A stretch of 64,000 nt of DNA, from positions 99,029,263-99,093,262 of the forward strand of contig JARDYH010000007.1 in assembly GCA_029215795.1 (NCBI GenBank), written 5' to 3'. Source of the stretch: Anniella stebbinsi (Eukaryota > Chordata > Lepidosauria > Squamata > Anniellidae). Positions within the stretch are counted from its first letter, which is position 1, and each line of letters opens with the position of its first letter. The notes under the pieces were generated by a model that was given only the letters and a program-made list of their open reading frames with translations, searched no databases and was not told where the DNA came from. The translations under genes and the position numbers were made by a program. Positions 24,120 to 36,399 of the stretch are shown in pieces.

Positions 24120-24760
24120 ATCTACACACCCCTACACACTCACTCAAAGTGTGTGTGTGTGGGGGGAAACCCCACACCTTCCCCAAGGCAATTAAAAAAC
24201 AAAAACACAACCTCTTCCCATACACGTAACAGGGGAGGGGGAATAAAAATCCACCCCCACACTCACCAAAGGCATCATCACCATCATCACAATCAGCCAC
24301 CCACACAAGGCAAAATAACAGTAGACATAATAAATCTACACACAAACATGCACATACCCAAGGCAATAAAATAACATTAAAAATACAACACTCATCCACA
24401 TACTCACCAAAGGAAAAAATAATAAAAATCCACACATGTACCAAGGCAAAAACCAACCAACCACACACACTTAACCAAGACTAAAAGTAAAATAAATATC
24501 CACATACCCCAACATACTCACCCATGGCAAATCTAATAATAGTTTTAAAAAACACCCACATGTACCCCCCCAATTAATTCATCAAAATCAGTACTCAAGG
24601 AATATATGGAAAATAAGTGAAAACTAATTTCATCAATGCTGCCAGATATGAAATCTAATCTACCCCCCACCCCACTGAATTTAAATTGCAGCTAAAGCCA
24701 GTTCATTTGGTCTTCAATTAATTTAATACCCTTACACACACACATACATACAAGAGCAGC
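24120..24760. repeat. CA/ACCC-rich low-complexity stretch
   Basis: Imperfect repeats of the kind ATCCACACATACTCACCAAAGG recur every 60 to 100 bases, with short (TG)n and (CA)n tracts. No gene is seen. Confidence 0.5.
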
Positions 24761-24849
24761 AAATTGCTTTTAAAAAGTTTAGAAACAGTAGCAGCACTCA
24801 ACAATAACAGTAGTAACAACAAGAAAAATAACATAACATCCAGCCCCAG

Positions 24850-25560
24850 CTCTGCGCACCAGGCTGGGCTAAGATGCCCGTGCTCCAGGCTGGGACAGGC
24901 AGCTCTGCATGCCATGAAACTCCGCATGCCAGGCCAGGATGCTCCATGGGCAGCCAGGCCACCCCATGCGCCATAATGCCCCACTTACCAGGCCATGCCA
25001 TGCCATGCCGCACCACATGCCAGGATAGGTCGCAATGCCCATGCCGGCCGCCGGACCAGGTGCCTCTGAACATCCTGCCAGGCCGCGCCGCGCTGCACCA
25101 GACCGCCAATGTCACCAGCCACCCACAAATCGAGCCAGGGTAGGCAGCAACGCCCATGCCACCCGCCGGACCAGGTGCCTCCGAGCAATCCCCAGGCCAG
25201 GCTGTGCCACGTGCCGGGCCGGGCCACGTTGTGCACCGGGATGAGCTGCGCGCCGGGCCGCCAACAGCACCAGCTGCTCACACATCGTGCCAGGGAAGGC
25301 CGGGATGCCCGTGCTGGCTGCTGGACCAGGTGCCTCTGAGCAACTCCCCAGGCCAGGCTGCGCTGTGCGCTGGGCCGCACTAGCCAAGAACAAGGCCCGG
25401 ATGGCAGAAGGGAGGAGACCGGAACGACGCGCACCCGGAAGTGCGGGTGGGCATCGTTCCAGCCTCTTCCCCGGCCAATCTGGGCTTTGTTCTTGGCCAG
25501 CACAACTGCGCTAGCCAAGAACAAGCCCCGGATGGCACAGGAGAGGCCCAATTTTCCCGG
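24850..25560. repeat. GC-rich diverged minisatellite inside the hAT element
   Basis: Units of about 125-150 bases repeat the word CCGCCGGACCAGGTGCCTC (25048, 25165 and, changed to GCTGCTGGACCAGGTGCCTC, 25317) with CAGGCCAGGCTGYGC. Two copies of GCTAGCCAAGAACAAGSCC-like sequence follow at 25380 and 25510. All six frames give proline/arginine/glycine-rich nonsense. Confidence 0.6.
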
Positions 25561-25695
25561 ACTTTGGGGGATATTTTGAAATTTCCCCCCCAGACTCAAA
25601 TTTGGCCCCCTTTTTCCGGACATGTCCGGGGGGATCCAGACGTCTGGTCACCCTAACGTTGGGCCCATTAAAGCTTTTTCTGGCACTTTTCTTTC

Positions 25696-25698
<3 letters not shown>

Positions 25699-25734
<36 letters not shown>

Positions 25735-26260
25735 CTTTTCTTGCTCATGGCGTTTTTTCTAGACGGACATAACGGGCTTTTTCAAGTCATGCTGTCCTTT
25801 ACTGACTCAGAAACTTCCTTACTATTGAACATGTCTTGAGTATGACTACTTTTTGGATGTTGGTGTGAATATATTTTGGTAGGCCCAGTTTCTGAAGGTT
25901 TTCTGTATAGTTTTGTGATGTGATCCCAGTGACTGATGTGACTAATGGAATAATTGTGACCTTTTCCTGTTGCCAGGGTTCTTTAACTTCGATAGCCAGT
26001 GGTATTTTTCCCCCTCTTTTCCAATTCTACATTTTTGTCATTCGGTATTGCTATGTCGATGAGGTAAGTGTGTTTTTCTTTTTTGTCTATAACTGTTATG
26101 TCTGGTCAGTTGCAAGGTATTGTCTTGTCTGTATGAATTGTTCTGTCCCAGTCTATTTTATGATCTGCATTTTCCAAGATTGCTTCAGGAGAGTATGTAT
26201 AGTATGGTGTAGGTTGTTTAATGAGGCTGAATTTGATGGCCAGTTGTTGGTGAATTATTT
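25699..26260 (-). pseudogene. LINE C-terminal relic after an (ATT)n tract
   Basis: On the minus strand NADHKIDWDRTI, PCNQPDITVIDKKEKHTYLI and DIAIPND are readable with frame breaks. This resembles the C-terminal, nuclease-like region of R4/Dong-type LINEs. The (ATT)n at 25699-25733 may be its tail. Confidence 0.4.
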
Positions 26261-26830
26261 TTATTACTATCATTATTATTATTTAAGTACCATCATCCAT
26301 GGTAATTTTCTGCACTGCTTATCTCCAATCTTTTTAAAAGTAGCATAAAGCTCAAAAAGCAAAGAAAACACCCTGGAGGTTGATGATGTCATGTGAACGT
26401 GCAATAAAAACCTCATGTAGAAATACTCCAAGGCAGACAAATAGCTCTTATCCATGATTTTGTAGGCTCAAACAATATGTGGATTTCTAAACAATAGTTA
26501 GCAGAAACCACGGTTTGTCATGATGTCTGAATTGAGACATGACTCTGATATGACCCTTCCAAATGCCTAATTACTGCTGCACTTCCTGTTACAATTTATC
26601 CACTGGCTCACAATGGAGCACATGGCATCATTACTTGATTTAGGATTCGACCATGCTAGGGAGAAGGGGTCACAGCACGAAGGAGGGTGCGAAGAGGACC
26701 AAATAGATAGTTGGCAATTATTTCTTAATTCAGTGTTTTGACTGCTCAATAGCATAGTTGTTTGAATGGAAAAAATAATACCAATTATTTCAATTGTATC
26801 ATTCAGCGTAGGAGTGCAAATAAAATAGGA
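26260..26830. other. Intron, no clear feature
   Basis: AT-rich sequence; 26440-26560 has words like GGTTTGTCATGATGTCTGAA found in the palindromic repeats of the POLQ intron. Confidence 0.3.
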
Positions 26831-29800
26831 TTAACAGACAATGTTTTTGGGGGCATGAAAACAATGACCCCACCTTTTCCTGTGTGTGGTTCCTCTAATG
26901 TTTGGACTCAAGGCTCGTAAAAAAGGAGTGCTTTGAAAAGTCTGCCTCCACATCCCCAGTTTTGCTGAGAGAGGAGGCAAATGGAAAATGAGGTACTTAT
27001 TGTGAACTTCCATTCTGTTTTGGTGCACAGGAGACATCCATCATGGATTAACTCCTCCCACTGTCCAGGACAGGCAAAGAACATGTGAGCAAGCTTTTTG
27101 CCTTGGCCTGTCCTGTGTGGCATTTGAACAAAGTAGCTACTGAGGAGCCATTAATGCAGTAATTCAAAAACAAGTTAGAAAGGAAAAGGAGGAAAAACCC
27201 CTCTCTGGGTATTGGCACATGCCATGAGAAAAATGGTAATCAATGCTATATCAACAGGGGTGGTCAGCTTGCCGGAGAATGCAGTATGGATGTCTCCTGC
27301 ATACCAAATCAGAATGGAACTCCACAGAAAGTACCCTACTTTCCATTTCCATTCGATGCGAGGAGACATCCATCATGCGATGTTCAAAAGCGACTGTTCC
27401 CATAGGGTGAGCCCGGCACCAAAGCAGGCTGACCCTACAGTTGAGGTAATACCTGCTCTAACATTCTATATCCGAATGCTGCTTCAGCCAAAGCATATTT
27501 GCCCATCCAATAATGCCTTACAGATGTGTGGTGTGAGGACCACGTGGCTGCCCTACAGACCTCTGCTGAGGGGGCTTTAGCAGAGAAAGCCGCTGAGGTA
27601 GCTGCAGTCTGGTGGAATGTGCTGTAATATGTGCAGGTTTAGGCCGTTTTTTAATCTCATAGGCACAAAAATACATGCCTTGAGCCATCTGGCAAGCTTT
27701 CTGCCCTAAGGCTGCTGGATGAAAGGACACAAATGAGGAATCAGAATGTCTGAGTTCCTCAGTCCTCTTAAAGTAGATTTTGATGGCTCTTCTCATATTC
27801 ATACTGTCATACTGACAGGTATGAGAAGGATTAGGGAGGAGTGGGGAAATAGGAGCAACTTTTTGATTCTTGCTGTCCTGCACCAATGAATGAATGCCCT
27901 CTAGGCTGTTTTGTATATTCCATTGGTGGATGGTCTCCATGGTGTTTCTTCTGTGGGCCAAATACCCTAGGGAGAGGAAGGTGTGCCATTAGCCAGGTGG
28001 CAAGATGTAGCTATTCAGGGTCTGGATGCCACACATGGCCTTGTGTGAGCAGGTCAGGTGTTGATGGAAGGAACCAGGGGTCTGACTTTGTCAGTAGTAA
28101 GATTTGGGAGAACCAAGGTCTCTGGGGCCAAAAGGGTGTTATGGGTTGCCCATTCCTCCCTGATCTTCCTGAGGACCCTGGACAAAAGTGGGAATGGCGG
28201 GAATGGATAAAGTCTGCGCTGGGCCAGGGGAAGTGAAGAGCAGTTTCTGCTGTTTCAGCTACGTATCTGGAGAAAAAGCGAGGTGGTTGATTGTTGAGTG
28301 GGGAGGCAAAGAAATCCACCAGGGTAGGGATGAAGTGACAGCCAAGAAACTGAAAAACTGTTTGATTGAGAGTCAGCTCAATGGCTCAGTTATTGTCGAC
28401 TTAGAAAATCGACCTCTTTGTTAAGGATCCCCGGGATGTGCTGAGCAGTGAAGGACGGAAGAGCTCTCCTTGTGTAAAGATTTGGACCTCGTTCCTCCTT
28501 GATGATTTATGTGGGCTCAGGCTATGGTTCTGTCTGTTCTGATTAGGAAATGGACAGGACCTGTGAGTTGGACAAAGTGTTTGATGACAAGATGGATTGC
28601 TTGCAACTGCAGCCAATTGATACTGTGGCGTTTCACCTCAGGTGGCTAGATCCCTGAATGAAATGGCCCTGGCAGTTAGCCCCTCACCCGCCAAGCTGGC
28701 ATCTGTTCTCACAGGAATGCGGCAGGGTTCCTGAGTGGGTGTGCCCTTTGCTAAGTTGTGTGGTGTTCTCCACCTGAGGAGAGACATTCTGTCTGACTGT
28801 AGCAGAATTACTTTGATGTGGCGTCTGTGGATTATTTTGGATTGAACAGGGAGAAGCAGCTACTGCAGGGCTCTAGAATGCAACCTGGTCTATGGGAGGA
28901 TCCCTAAGCAGGATATCCTGACACCCAGAGCTTGAGTAGTCAACATGGTATCTGCTGAGCAAGCTTGAAGGAGGGACTTCGCCACATGGTGAATCTTGGA
29001 TAACCTTTCTGGGGCCAGGGAGATTATTCCTTTGGAGGTGGCTAAAACAGCCCCCAGGTGGATGAGTGATCGGGAGGGTTGGAGGTGGCCCTTTTTTGAA
29101 GTTGATTGAGAACCCATGATCTTGGAGACAAGACAGAGTGATCTGTAGATCTGCACAGGCCTTTGTCAGTGATGGGGACCTTAGAAGAAGGTTGTCCAAA
29201 AAGGGATAAATGTGAATGGCCTGGAGTCTGAGATGAGCTACCACTACTAGTACTTGCTTGGAAATGACTTGTGATGCTGATGCAAGGCCAAAGGGCATTG
29301 CCTTCTACTGAAAATGGTGCCCCTTGTTGGAGAAGAAGATAAATCCCCCTGATGTAGAGCCTCCTTGATAGTCTGGAGGGTATCCATCCTGAATTTGTAG
29401 AATGTCACAAATTTCTTGAGTGGTTTCAGATCCATTATGGCAAGCCAGGAGGACCATCCCTTCTTGAGGACCAGGAAGAGAATGGAAGATACTCCCTGGA
29501 AATGTTTGGGAGGTGGGGCAGTTCATAGAATCATAGAATAGTAGAGTTGGATGGAGCTATAAGGCCATCGAGTCCAACCCCCTGCTCAGTGCAGGAATCC
29601 ACATTAAAGCATCCCTGACAGATGGTTGTCTAGCTGCCTCTTGAATGCCTCCAGTGTGGGAGAGCCCATGAGCTCCCTAGGTAATTGGTTCCATTGTTGT
29701 ATTGCTCTAACAGTCAGGATGTTTTTCCTGATGTTCAGCCGGAATCTGGCTTCCTGTAACTTGAGCCCATTATTCTGTGTCCTGCATTCTGGGTTGATCG

Positions 29801-31622
29801 AGAAGAGATCCTGGCCCTCCTCCGTGTGACAACCTTTCAAGTATTTGAAGAATGCTATCATGTCTCTCCTCAATCTTCTCTTCTCCAGGCTAAAAATGCC
29901 CAGTTCTTTCAATCTCTCCTCATAGGGCTTTGTTTCCAGACTCCTAATCATCCTTGTTGCCCTCCTCTGAACATGCTCCAGCTTGTCTGCATCCTTCTTG
30001 AAGTGTAGTCTCCAGAACTGCACACAATACTCAAGATGGGGCATAACCAGTGCTGAATAGAGGGGAACCAGTACCTCACACGACTTGGAAGCTATACTTC
30101 TATTAATGCAGCCCAAAATAGCATTTGCTTATTTTTGCAGCCACATCACACTGTGGGCTCATATTCAGCTTGTGATTTACAATGATTTCAAGATCCTTCT
30201 CGCTTGTCATGTTGCTTAGCCAAGTATCCCCCATCTTGTAACTGTGCATTTGGTTTCTTTTTCCTAGGTGTAGAACTTGGCATTTATCCCTATTAAATTT
30301 AATTCTGTTGTTTTCAGCCCAGTGCTCCAGTCTATCAAGATCACTTTGAAGTTTGTTTCTGTCTTCCAGGGTATTAGCGATCCCACCCAATTTTGTGTTG
30401 ACCGCAAATTTGATAAGCATTCCCTGCAACTCCTCATCTAAATCATTAATAAAGATGTTGAAGAGCACTGGGCCCAGGACTGAGCCCTGCGGTACCCCGC
30501 TCATTACCTCCCTCAGTTTGAGAAGGCACCATTGATAAGCACTCTTTGAGTCCAATTCTGTAGCCAACTGTGGATCCACCTAATAGTTCTTCCATCTAGC
30601 CCATTTTTCACTAGTTTGTGAATCAGAATGTCATGGGGCACTTTGTCAAAGGCTTTGCTGAAGTCAAGATATACTATGTCCACAGCATTCCCACAGTCCA
30701 CAAGGGAGGTTACCCGATCAAAAAATGAGATCAGATTAGTCTGACAGGATTTGTTCTTGACAAATCCATGCTGGTTTCTTGTAATCACTGCATTGTTTTC
30801 AAGGTGGTTACAGTTGCCATTGCCATTATCTCCTGGAGATGAGCAATTGTTGCTGCCATCAGGTTTTTTGTTTTGTTTTTTTGTGAGCACACCTGGAAAG
30901 GGGGGAGGGAAGAACCTTGTTCCTGGGAGTGGAGTGAAACTCCAGAAAATAGCCATGTTGTATAATGTTGAGAGTCCAGGTATCTGGTGCTGTATGTTGT
31001 AGCCTTCCTCCAACATTGCTTCAATGTGTTTTTCAGTGAGATCCTTCAGGGGGAGTCCCCAGCCTTAGGACTTTTGGCTCCTGAAAGTAAGTCTGCAACT
31101 GGAGCATCATCTAGAGGAACCTTAAATTCTTCCATAACCAGCTGTGGTAAGGAGTAGTACTTCTGAGCTATGATAGAGGCCCTTTTGCCTTGGCAGGGGG
31201 GCTTCCATTCAGATTTGTCATTTTTTCAAAGGAGGGAGGAAAATGTACGTTACAGTTAGCTGGCTTAGGGTCTGGGAATAATGCTTCACTTCTGGAAGGC
31301 TACTTGAATACTTCCCGATATGAATTAATGTTCAGGGAAGCCATAGCTTTAGACAGAATAGGAATAAAATCCTCATTATTTAACAATCTTACATTGGAAG
31401 GTTTGACCACTGACCCAGGATCTGCCATTCATTTATCCAAACGAGACAATCTGAATCAGGAGGGTGCTCAGGCAAGACTCCCTTTGACTTGTGTTTTCCC
31501 TCGACCTTGAGGTGAAGGTCAGGAGAATCAGGGGTCTCAGTCAGCAGAAGACGTGGGCAATTTAGTTTTATTACACATCTTAAGTGTGTTTGGCCTGAAG
31601 TGCCCTCTATTCTCTCTTTGGC
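26830..31622 (-). mobile_element. DIRS-type retrotransposon copy A, split by CR1
   Basis: Minus-strand DIRS element with pieces in family order. Gag-like region about 31.5-31.0 kb; RT at 29500-28880 (LDLKPLKKFVTFYKFRMDTL, MPFGLASASQVISKQVLVVV, HIYPFLDNLLLRSP); RNase H and linker 28616-28010; tyrosine recombinase 27960-27520 (KIYFKRTEELRHSDSS, VSFHPAALGQKACQ, AHSTR). RT-type MPFGLA and recombinase HSTR in one element, with terminal non-LTR repeats, are typical of DIRS. The RT active site reads LDN rather than YLDD/YADD, and frames are broken, so the copy is dead. A 1.3 kb CR1 lies inside the RT/gag part. Confidence 0.8.
29527..30815 (-). mobile_element. CR1 3' end inserted in DIRS copy A
   Basis: The 3' end ATAGAATCATAGAAT (plus view) is the CR1 octamer tail. 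Minus strand RT pieces: SGVPQGSVLGPVLFNIFIND, NKLQSDLDRLEHWAENNRIK, LYSALVMPHLEYCVQFWRL and GLKLQEARFRLNIRKNIL. Two frames cover it. CAGTT borders both sides, a possible short target duplication. 5'-truncated at the finger domain (QHGFVKNKSCQTNLISFFD). Confidence 0.88.
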
Positions 31623-31974
31623 TGTGGGAAATACATAGTTCTGAGCTTATTAAAACCGGCTTTCCTGAAATCCAGAGTACGTGTTTGCCTACACTCAGCT
31701 TTTGCTTCCTTTAAAATCAAGAACTCAAGTATGACGTGGTCACTTTCCGCCAGAGTTCCTGTTACTGCGACTTATCCACAAAGTTATCCCTATTGGTCAG
31801 TATCAAGTCAAGGATAGCCGTTCCTCTAGTTCTTTCCTCTACTTTCTGTAGGAGAAAATTATCAGCCACACGTCAGGAATTTCTTAGAGGGGCCACTTTT
31901 GGCAGAATTTGTCCCTCAACAGTTATCGGTGTAACTGAAATCAACCATTACTACTACGTCAGATTTCCTTGAAA

Positions 31975-34735
31975 GAACAGGTTGCTTACCTGTAACTGTG
32001 GTTCTTCGAGTGGTCATCTGTGCATTCACACATATGGGGCTCTGCGGCTGTGCGGAGCTCATTTCGGTAAACTTCTAAAGCCAAAGGAAATGATTTTTGG
32101 CGGGAACCCTTCCCCACCATCCACTGCGCATGTCTGTGGGTTCCTGCCGTTCTCCTCAGTTCTCTGAGACCGCAGTTCGGCCCCAAGACGAGAAGATAAA
32201 CACTCGGTACCAACATAAAACATCGACACCAGAGTGGGGACAGTGGGTGGATTATGTGAATGCACAGATGACCACTTGAAGAACCACAGTTACAGGTAAA
32301 CAACCTGTTCTTCTTCATCATGTTCTCTGTGCATCACACAGCTGGGCGATTAATAAACTCACTTACTGGAGCTGGATAAGTGGCGATGCCTACGACAGGA
32401 TTGAAGACAATACTGCACGCCCAAAATTGCAGTCCATTCCAGTTTGTACGTCCAGGCGGTAATGGGAAATTAACGTCGAGGGTTGCGACCCACTGCCTTG
32501 CAGAGGTCAGGTATCAAAACACCTCTCAGAGAGGCAGTAGACATCGACATCACTCTGGTCAAGTGAGCTCTCACAGTATGATCGAGAGGAAGACCAGCCA
32601 ACTCATAAGCAAGTGTGATGGTGTTGACGATCCATTTAGCAAATGCTGGGAGGAGACTGGTAGACCTCGTTTGGGTTTACCATAGCAGACAAATAACCTG
32701 TTCGTCTTGCGGAAAAATTGGGTTCTTGCTTTGTAGATAGAAAAGAGTCCCACTCCAAAGGAGTTGGAAGGCATCCCCCAGGGATCAATGCACAAATCCC
32801 ACTCTTGAACAGTACTGGATACATACCCTGTTGTGGATAGTTGCAAACAGATCTATTTGAGGGTGGCCCCAAATCCTGAAAATTTGAGTTAGAACAACTG
32901 GGTCCAACTCCCATTCGTGAGACATCAAAGGTGTTCTGCTCCATGAGTCGGCTAGGCAATTGTATTTGCCTGCAATGTGGATGGCAGACAGAAGGATGTT
33001 TCTGCGTATCCCCCACTGTAGTATAGTTATGGTAAGATGGGTGAGTTGGGAGGAACGAGTCCTGCCTTCCTTGTTGATATACCATAACACGGCAGTGGTG
33101 TCTGTAAAAACCCTTACATGGTCCGGTATTCTCTCAGAGCCATGGCTCTCAGAAGGCTGTTGTGTCTCAATGACTAATGATTGGGCCATACAAAGAATTT
33201 GGTCCGCAAAGTGGTAATTGTCCTCCAATGGTGATGCCCTTTCCTGTGTCGTGGCAACATAAGTAGGAGATTGTATCGAAGGTGGAACGGAAGAATAAGA
33301 ACTGGAGTCCGATTCATAGTCTTCTGGAGAATCATCCGTCAGTTGTTGATGTTCTCTCCCCACTGTATCCACATCATGATGGATTGAGTGGTTGGGGAGG
33401 AGACCTGAACTACACGCAACTGGGAGATGTTACTCAGTCTGGTCCCATACAGGTGGGACGGGTGAAGCTCGTCTTGGTGGCAGCAGGTACCAATGGTCGC
33501 TGATGATGAGATCTCTCATTAACTTCAGTAGGCCTCGATAACAAAGCCGACGGGATGGGACGATCCAGTAGAAAGCGTGACCGGTAGTCCGCAGGTGGTG
33601 AGATGTAGTAGTGTGATCTACTGTCTGGATGGTCATAGACTCGATCCCAGTCAGGATAATGATATGTCATCCAAGGAGGTCCCGACCAACTGGAGAATGT
33701 ATCCCAGTCCCTCGATGGAGAGCGGCAATAACTGCTTCTGTAATATTCCGGGTAATATCTTCGGTCTCGAGGATAATGCTTGGCCTCAACTACCTCTGGA
33801 GACCATACTCTAGAACGATCAGGTAGGGGCTCAGGAGGCTGAAATTGTTGTGCAGGCCTCCGTGGAGAGCTGTCCCGAATTTCACCTTCCGATATAGAGG
33901 TTGTGGGTCAGTACGAGCTATCAGTATCAAGCGAGGAAGTTGTGGAATCGGCGACCCCAGCAATGGCGGGGGTGTTGAGATTCGTAATGGAGTTGGCAAG
34001 GGAGGCGTTTTCCTGACAGGTTTATCCTTCTTTTTCCTCTTGCCCTCCTCAGCCGAGTTAGTGGCCCGTGCCTTCTTTGACAGTTTTTTCGCTGTAGAAA
34101 TTGTCGAAGAATGTCCACAAGCAACAGGATCCATAGTACTAGGTCCCAGCTCGTGTGATGAAGAACGTGCAGACTCAGACATTTTAGTTGAAGACGTTGC
34201 TTCCAGAGCCTTTTGCCAAAGGTGTGATCTGAGGTGATCCACTCCATGTCTCTTAGTTTGCTTTGTAAATTTAGTACAAAAGCGGCAAGTCTGTACTACA
34301 TGAGACTCACCCAAACAGAGCAAATATAAAGAATGTCCATTCGTAGGAGGCAACTTACTGCCACATTCCAGACATTTGTGGAATGGGGCCTTAAGGGCCA
34401 TCCGCCTCAAATGCAATATCTACATTTTTTTTGTTTGTTTTGAAATATATATTTAAAACTAAGACTAACTATGTACAAAATATTTACAAAAAATATTTAC
34501 AGTCCCTCTAGCTAACGCTATCTCAAAGAGATGCAAGAACATCGCAACGAAGCTTCCATTCGACAAGGCGGTTGAAGAGAACTGAGGAGAACAGAGGGAA
34601 CCCATGGACATGCGCAGTGGACGGTGGGGGAGGGTTCCCGCCAAAAACGTTTCCTTTGGCTTTAGAAGTTTACCGAAATGAGCTCCGCACAGGCGCAGAG
34701 CCCCATATGTGTGATGCACAGAGACCACGATGAAG
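31975..34735 (-). mobile_element. DIRS-type element copy D with inverted termini
   Basis: Left terminus 31975-32175 (ACAGGTTGCTTACCTGTAAC, TGGTTCTTCGAGTGGTCATC) is inverted at 34540-34735. A third block at 32235-32350 contains the complements of both outer ends (GAACCACAGTTACAGG, ACCTGTTCTTCTTCATCATG). That is the internal complementary region that defines DIRS. Minus-strand coding: gag-like with MHLRRMALKAPFHKCLECGS and a KKKDK basic run (34416-33790); RNase H with FTDTTAVLWYINKEGRT (33372-32785); recombinase C-terminus (32690-32380). RT is missing. No target duplication is expected or seen. Confidence 0.85.
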
Positions 34736-35171
34736 AATACTGGCAATTTGCTTTTCAAAAGTTTCATCTTCGTCTTCTTCTTGATTGGATGGTCGGTAGT
34801 AGACTCCAAGTAGCATGCTCCTTTTTTCCCTTGCCCCACTTATTTTAAACCAGATGCTCTCAATGGGGCTCCCAGGCTCATCATCTTGTATTTCAGTGCA
34901 GGGAGAAGTATTTTTAACATATAGTGTGACTCCGCCTCCCTTTCTAGTTCTTCTTTTATTTTTGAACGTTATATCCTTCAAGTGCTATATTCCAGTCATG
35001 AGAGTCATCCCACCTAGTTTCAGTTATACCTACCAAGTCGTATTTGCCTTCAAGTTCATTCTGTTTGTTTCCCATTCTGGGCATTCGTATATAGACAGTG
35101 AAGACTTGTACTTTATAGTCTGGCTTCTTTTCTACATTGTTGTGAACACTATTTTGGGGCATTACTGGAGA

Positions 35172-35507
35172 CATGATAGCACTCTTCAAAGACTTTAAAG
35201 GTTGTCACACAGAGGAGGGCCAGGATCTCTTCTCCATCAACCCAGAATGCAGGACACGGAATAATGGGCTCAAGTTACAGGAAAACAGATTCTGGCTGGA
35301 CATCAGGAAAAACTTCCTGACTGTTAGAGCAGTACAACAATGGCACCAATTACCTAGGGAGGTGGTGGGCTCTCCCACATTAGAGGCATTCAAGAGGCAG
35401 CTGGACAACCATCTGTCAGGGATGCTTTAAGGTAGATTCCTGAATTGAGCAGAGGGTTGGACTCGATGGCCTTATAGGCTCCTTCCAGCTCTACCATTCT
35501 ATGATTC
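35172..35507 (+). mobile_element. CR1 3' end inserted in opposite orientation
   Basis: Plus-strand CR1 C-terminus: IALFKDFKGCHTEEGQDLFS, NGLKLQENRFWLDIRKNFLT, GSPTLEAFKRQLDNHLSGML, then the 3' UTR to ATTCTATGATTCT. It interrupts the minus-strand CR1 between ATTACTGGA and CTCTGTTATGG. The frame of 85 codons is open, so it is fairly young. Confidence 0.85.
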
Positions 35508-36089
35508 TCTCTGTTATGGTGCATAAGCCTTCATCCATTGCTGCCATGAAGTTTACATCTCCTGCCCCCATAGGATTCAGTTTAAAGCCCTCCTGATGAG
35601 GTTCTTCATGCTATGGCCAAACACATCCTTCCCAGTCCTTGTGAGGTGCAACCCATCCCTTGCCAGCAGTCCATCTTCCAAGTAGCATAGCCCGTGGTCC
35701 CAGAATCCGAATCCTTAACGTTGGCACCACCTTCCTAGCCAGTCATTGCAAAAGGCTGTGTTTGCAAAATGCAGGCTGCACAATATTAGGAAAATGAAAT
35801 TGATTGTCACAGCTCCCTCTCGCTCTCAGGGCTTACATGGCCTCACAAACTCATCCAGATCGATGTCTGGCGTGACCTCTTCCAAGGCAGGAATTATGGA
35901 GAGGGCGCAGATCCCACGTCATCCAGTTCCACAAAGGCTCCACTGGGGCGCAGGCATTGGCCATGCCTGGACGCTACAGGCCCTCCCATATGCTCCTCAT
36001 TATCAGAGGCAGCAGCTCCTCAAGGTCAAATGGGGGTGCTGCCTTGTGAGAGGCAGTTGGAGTCCTGATAACTCTGTTACTGCCTGAGA

Positions 36090-36390
36090 GGAACCACAGA
36101 GACCAGAACTAAGTCAAAAAGCTTGGTCACATGTTCCTAGCCTGCCCTGGGCATTAGCAGGAGTTAACCCATGACAGGTGTCTCCTCGCACTGGATGGGA
36201 AAGACAAACAAACTCCCTTAAATCAGACTGATCATATTTCCATGAGAAAGTTGTGGGCAATTATTATATATTGAGAAGAACAGGGGGGGGGGGGAGGAGG
36301 AACTTTCAGTTTTTGGTAAACACAAAAGAAATGGCAAATGTGTGACCATAGGGCATGCTCCCCCCAAATGCAAAATAAAATACATAATTT
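36090..36390. repeat. DIRS terminal fragment
   Basis: GGTCACATGTTCCTAGCCTG, GGAGTTAACCCATGACAGGTG and TCCATGAGAAAG recur with the same spacing at 40760-41010, the end of DIRS copy B. A solo terminal piece. Confidence 0.55.
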
Positions 36391-36399
36391 TGAGCAGCA

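Larger units (their letters stand above)
20896..25655. mobile_element. hAT-type DNA element with exact 8-base target duplication
   Basis: Ends TAGGGTGACCA and TGGTCACCCTA are flanked on both sides by ACGTTGGG (20888-20895 and 25656-25663). An 8-base duplication is the hAT signature. The 4.76 kb between contain no transposase that I can recognise. They contain secondary insertions (MITE arm, L2, CR1), simple repeats and a GC-rich minisatellite. It is therefore a non-autonomous or gutted hAT enlarged by nesting. Confidence 0.8.
31625..35750 (-). mobile_element. CR1 endonuclease/5' part, split by DIRS copy D and another CR1
   Basis: CR1 sequence occupies 31625-31974, 34736-35171 and 35508-35750. 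It encodes endonuclease pieces such as GGGVTLYVKNTSPCTEIQDD and LLGVYYRPSNQEEDEDET and ORF1-end sequence. Removing the two insertions restores the order found at 15.8-16.9 kb. Both ends are truncated. Confidence 0.8.

Noticed and set aside
24115..24984. Hydrophobic minus-strand frames rich in C, F and L
   Set aside because: They come from CA/GT-rich low-complexity DNA inside the hAT element.
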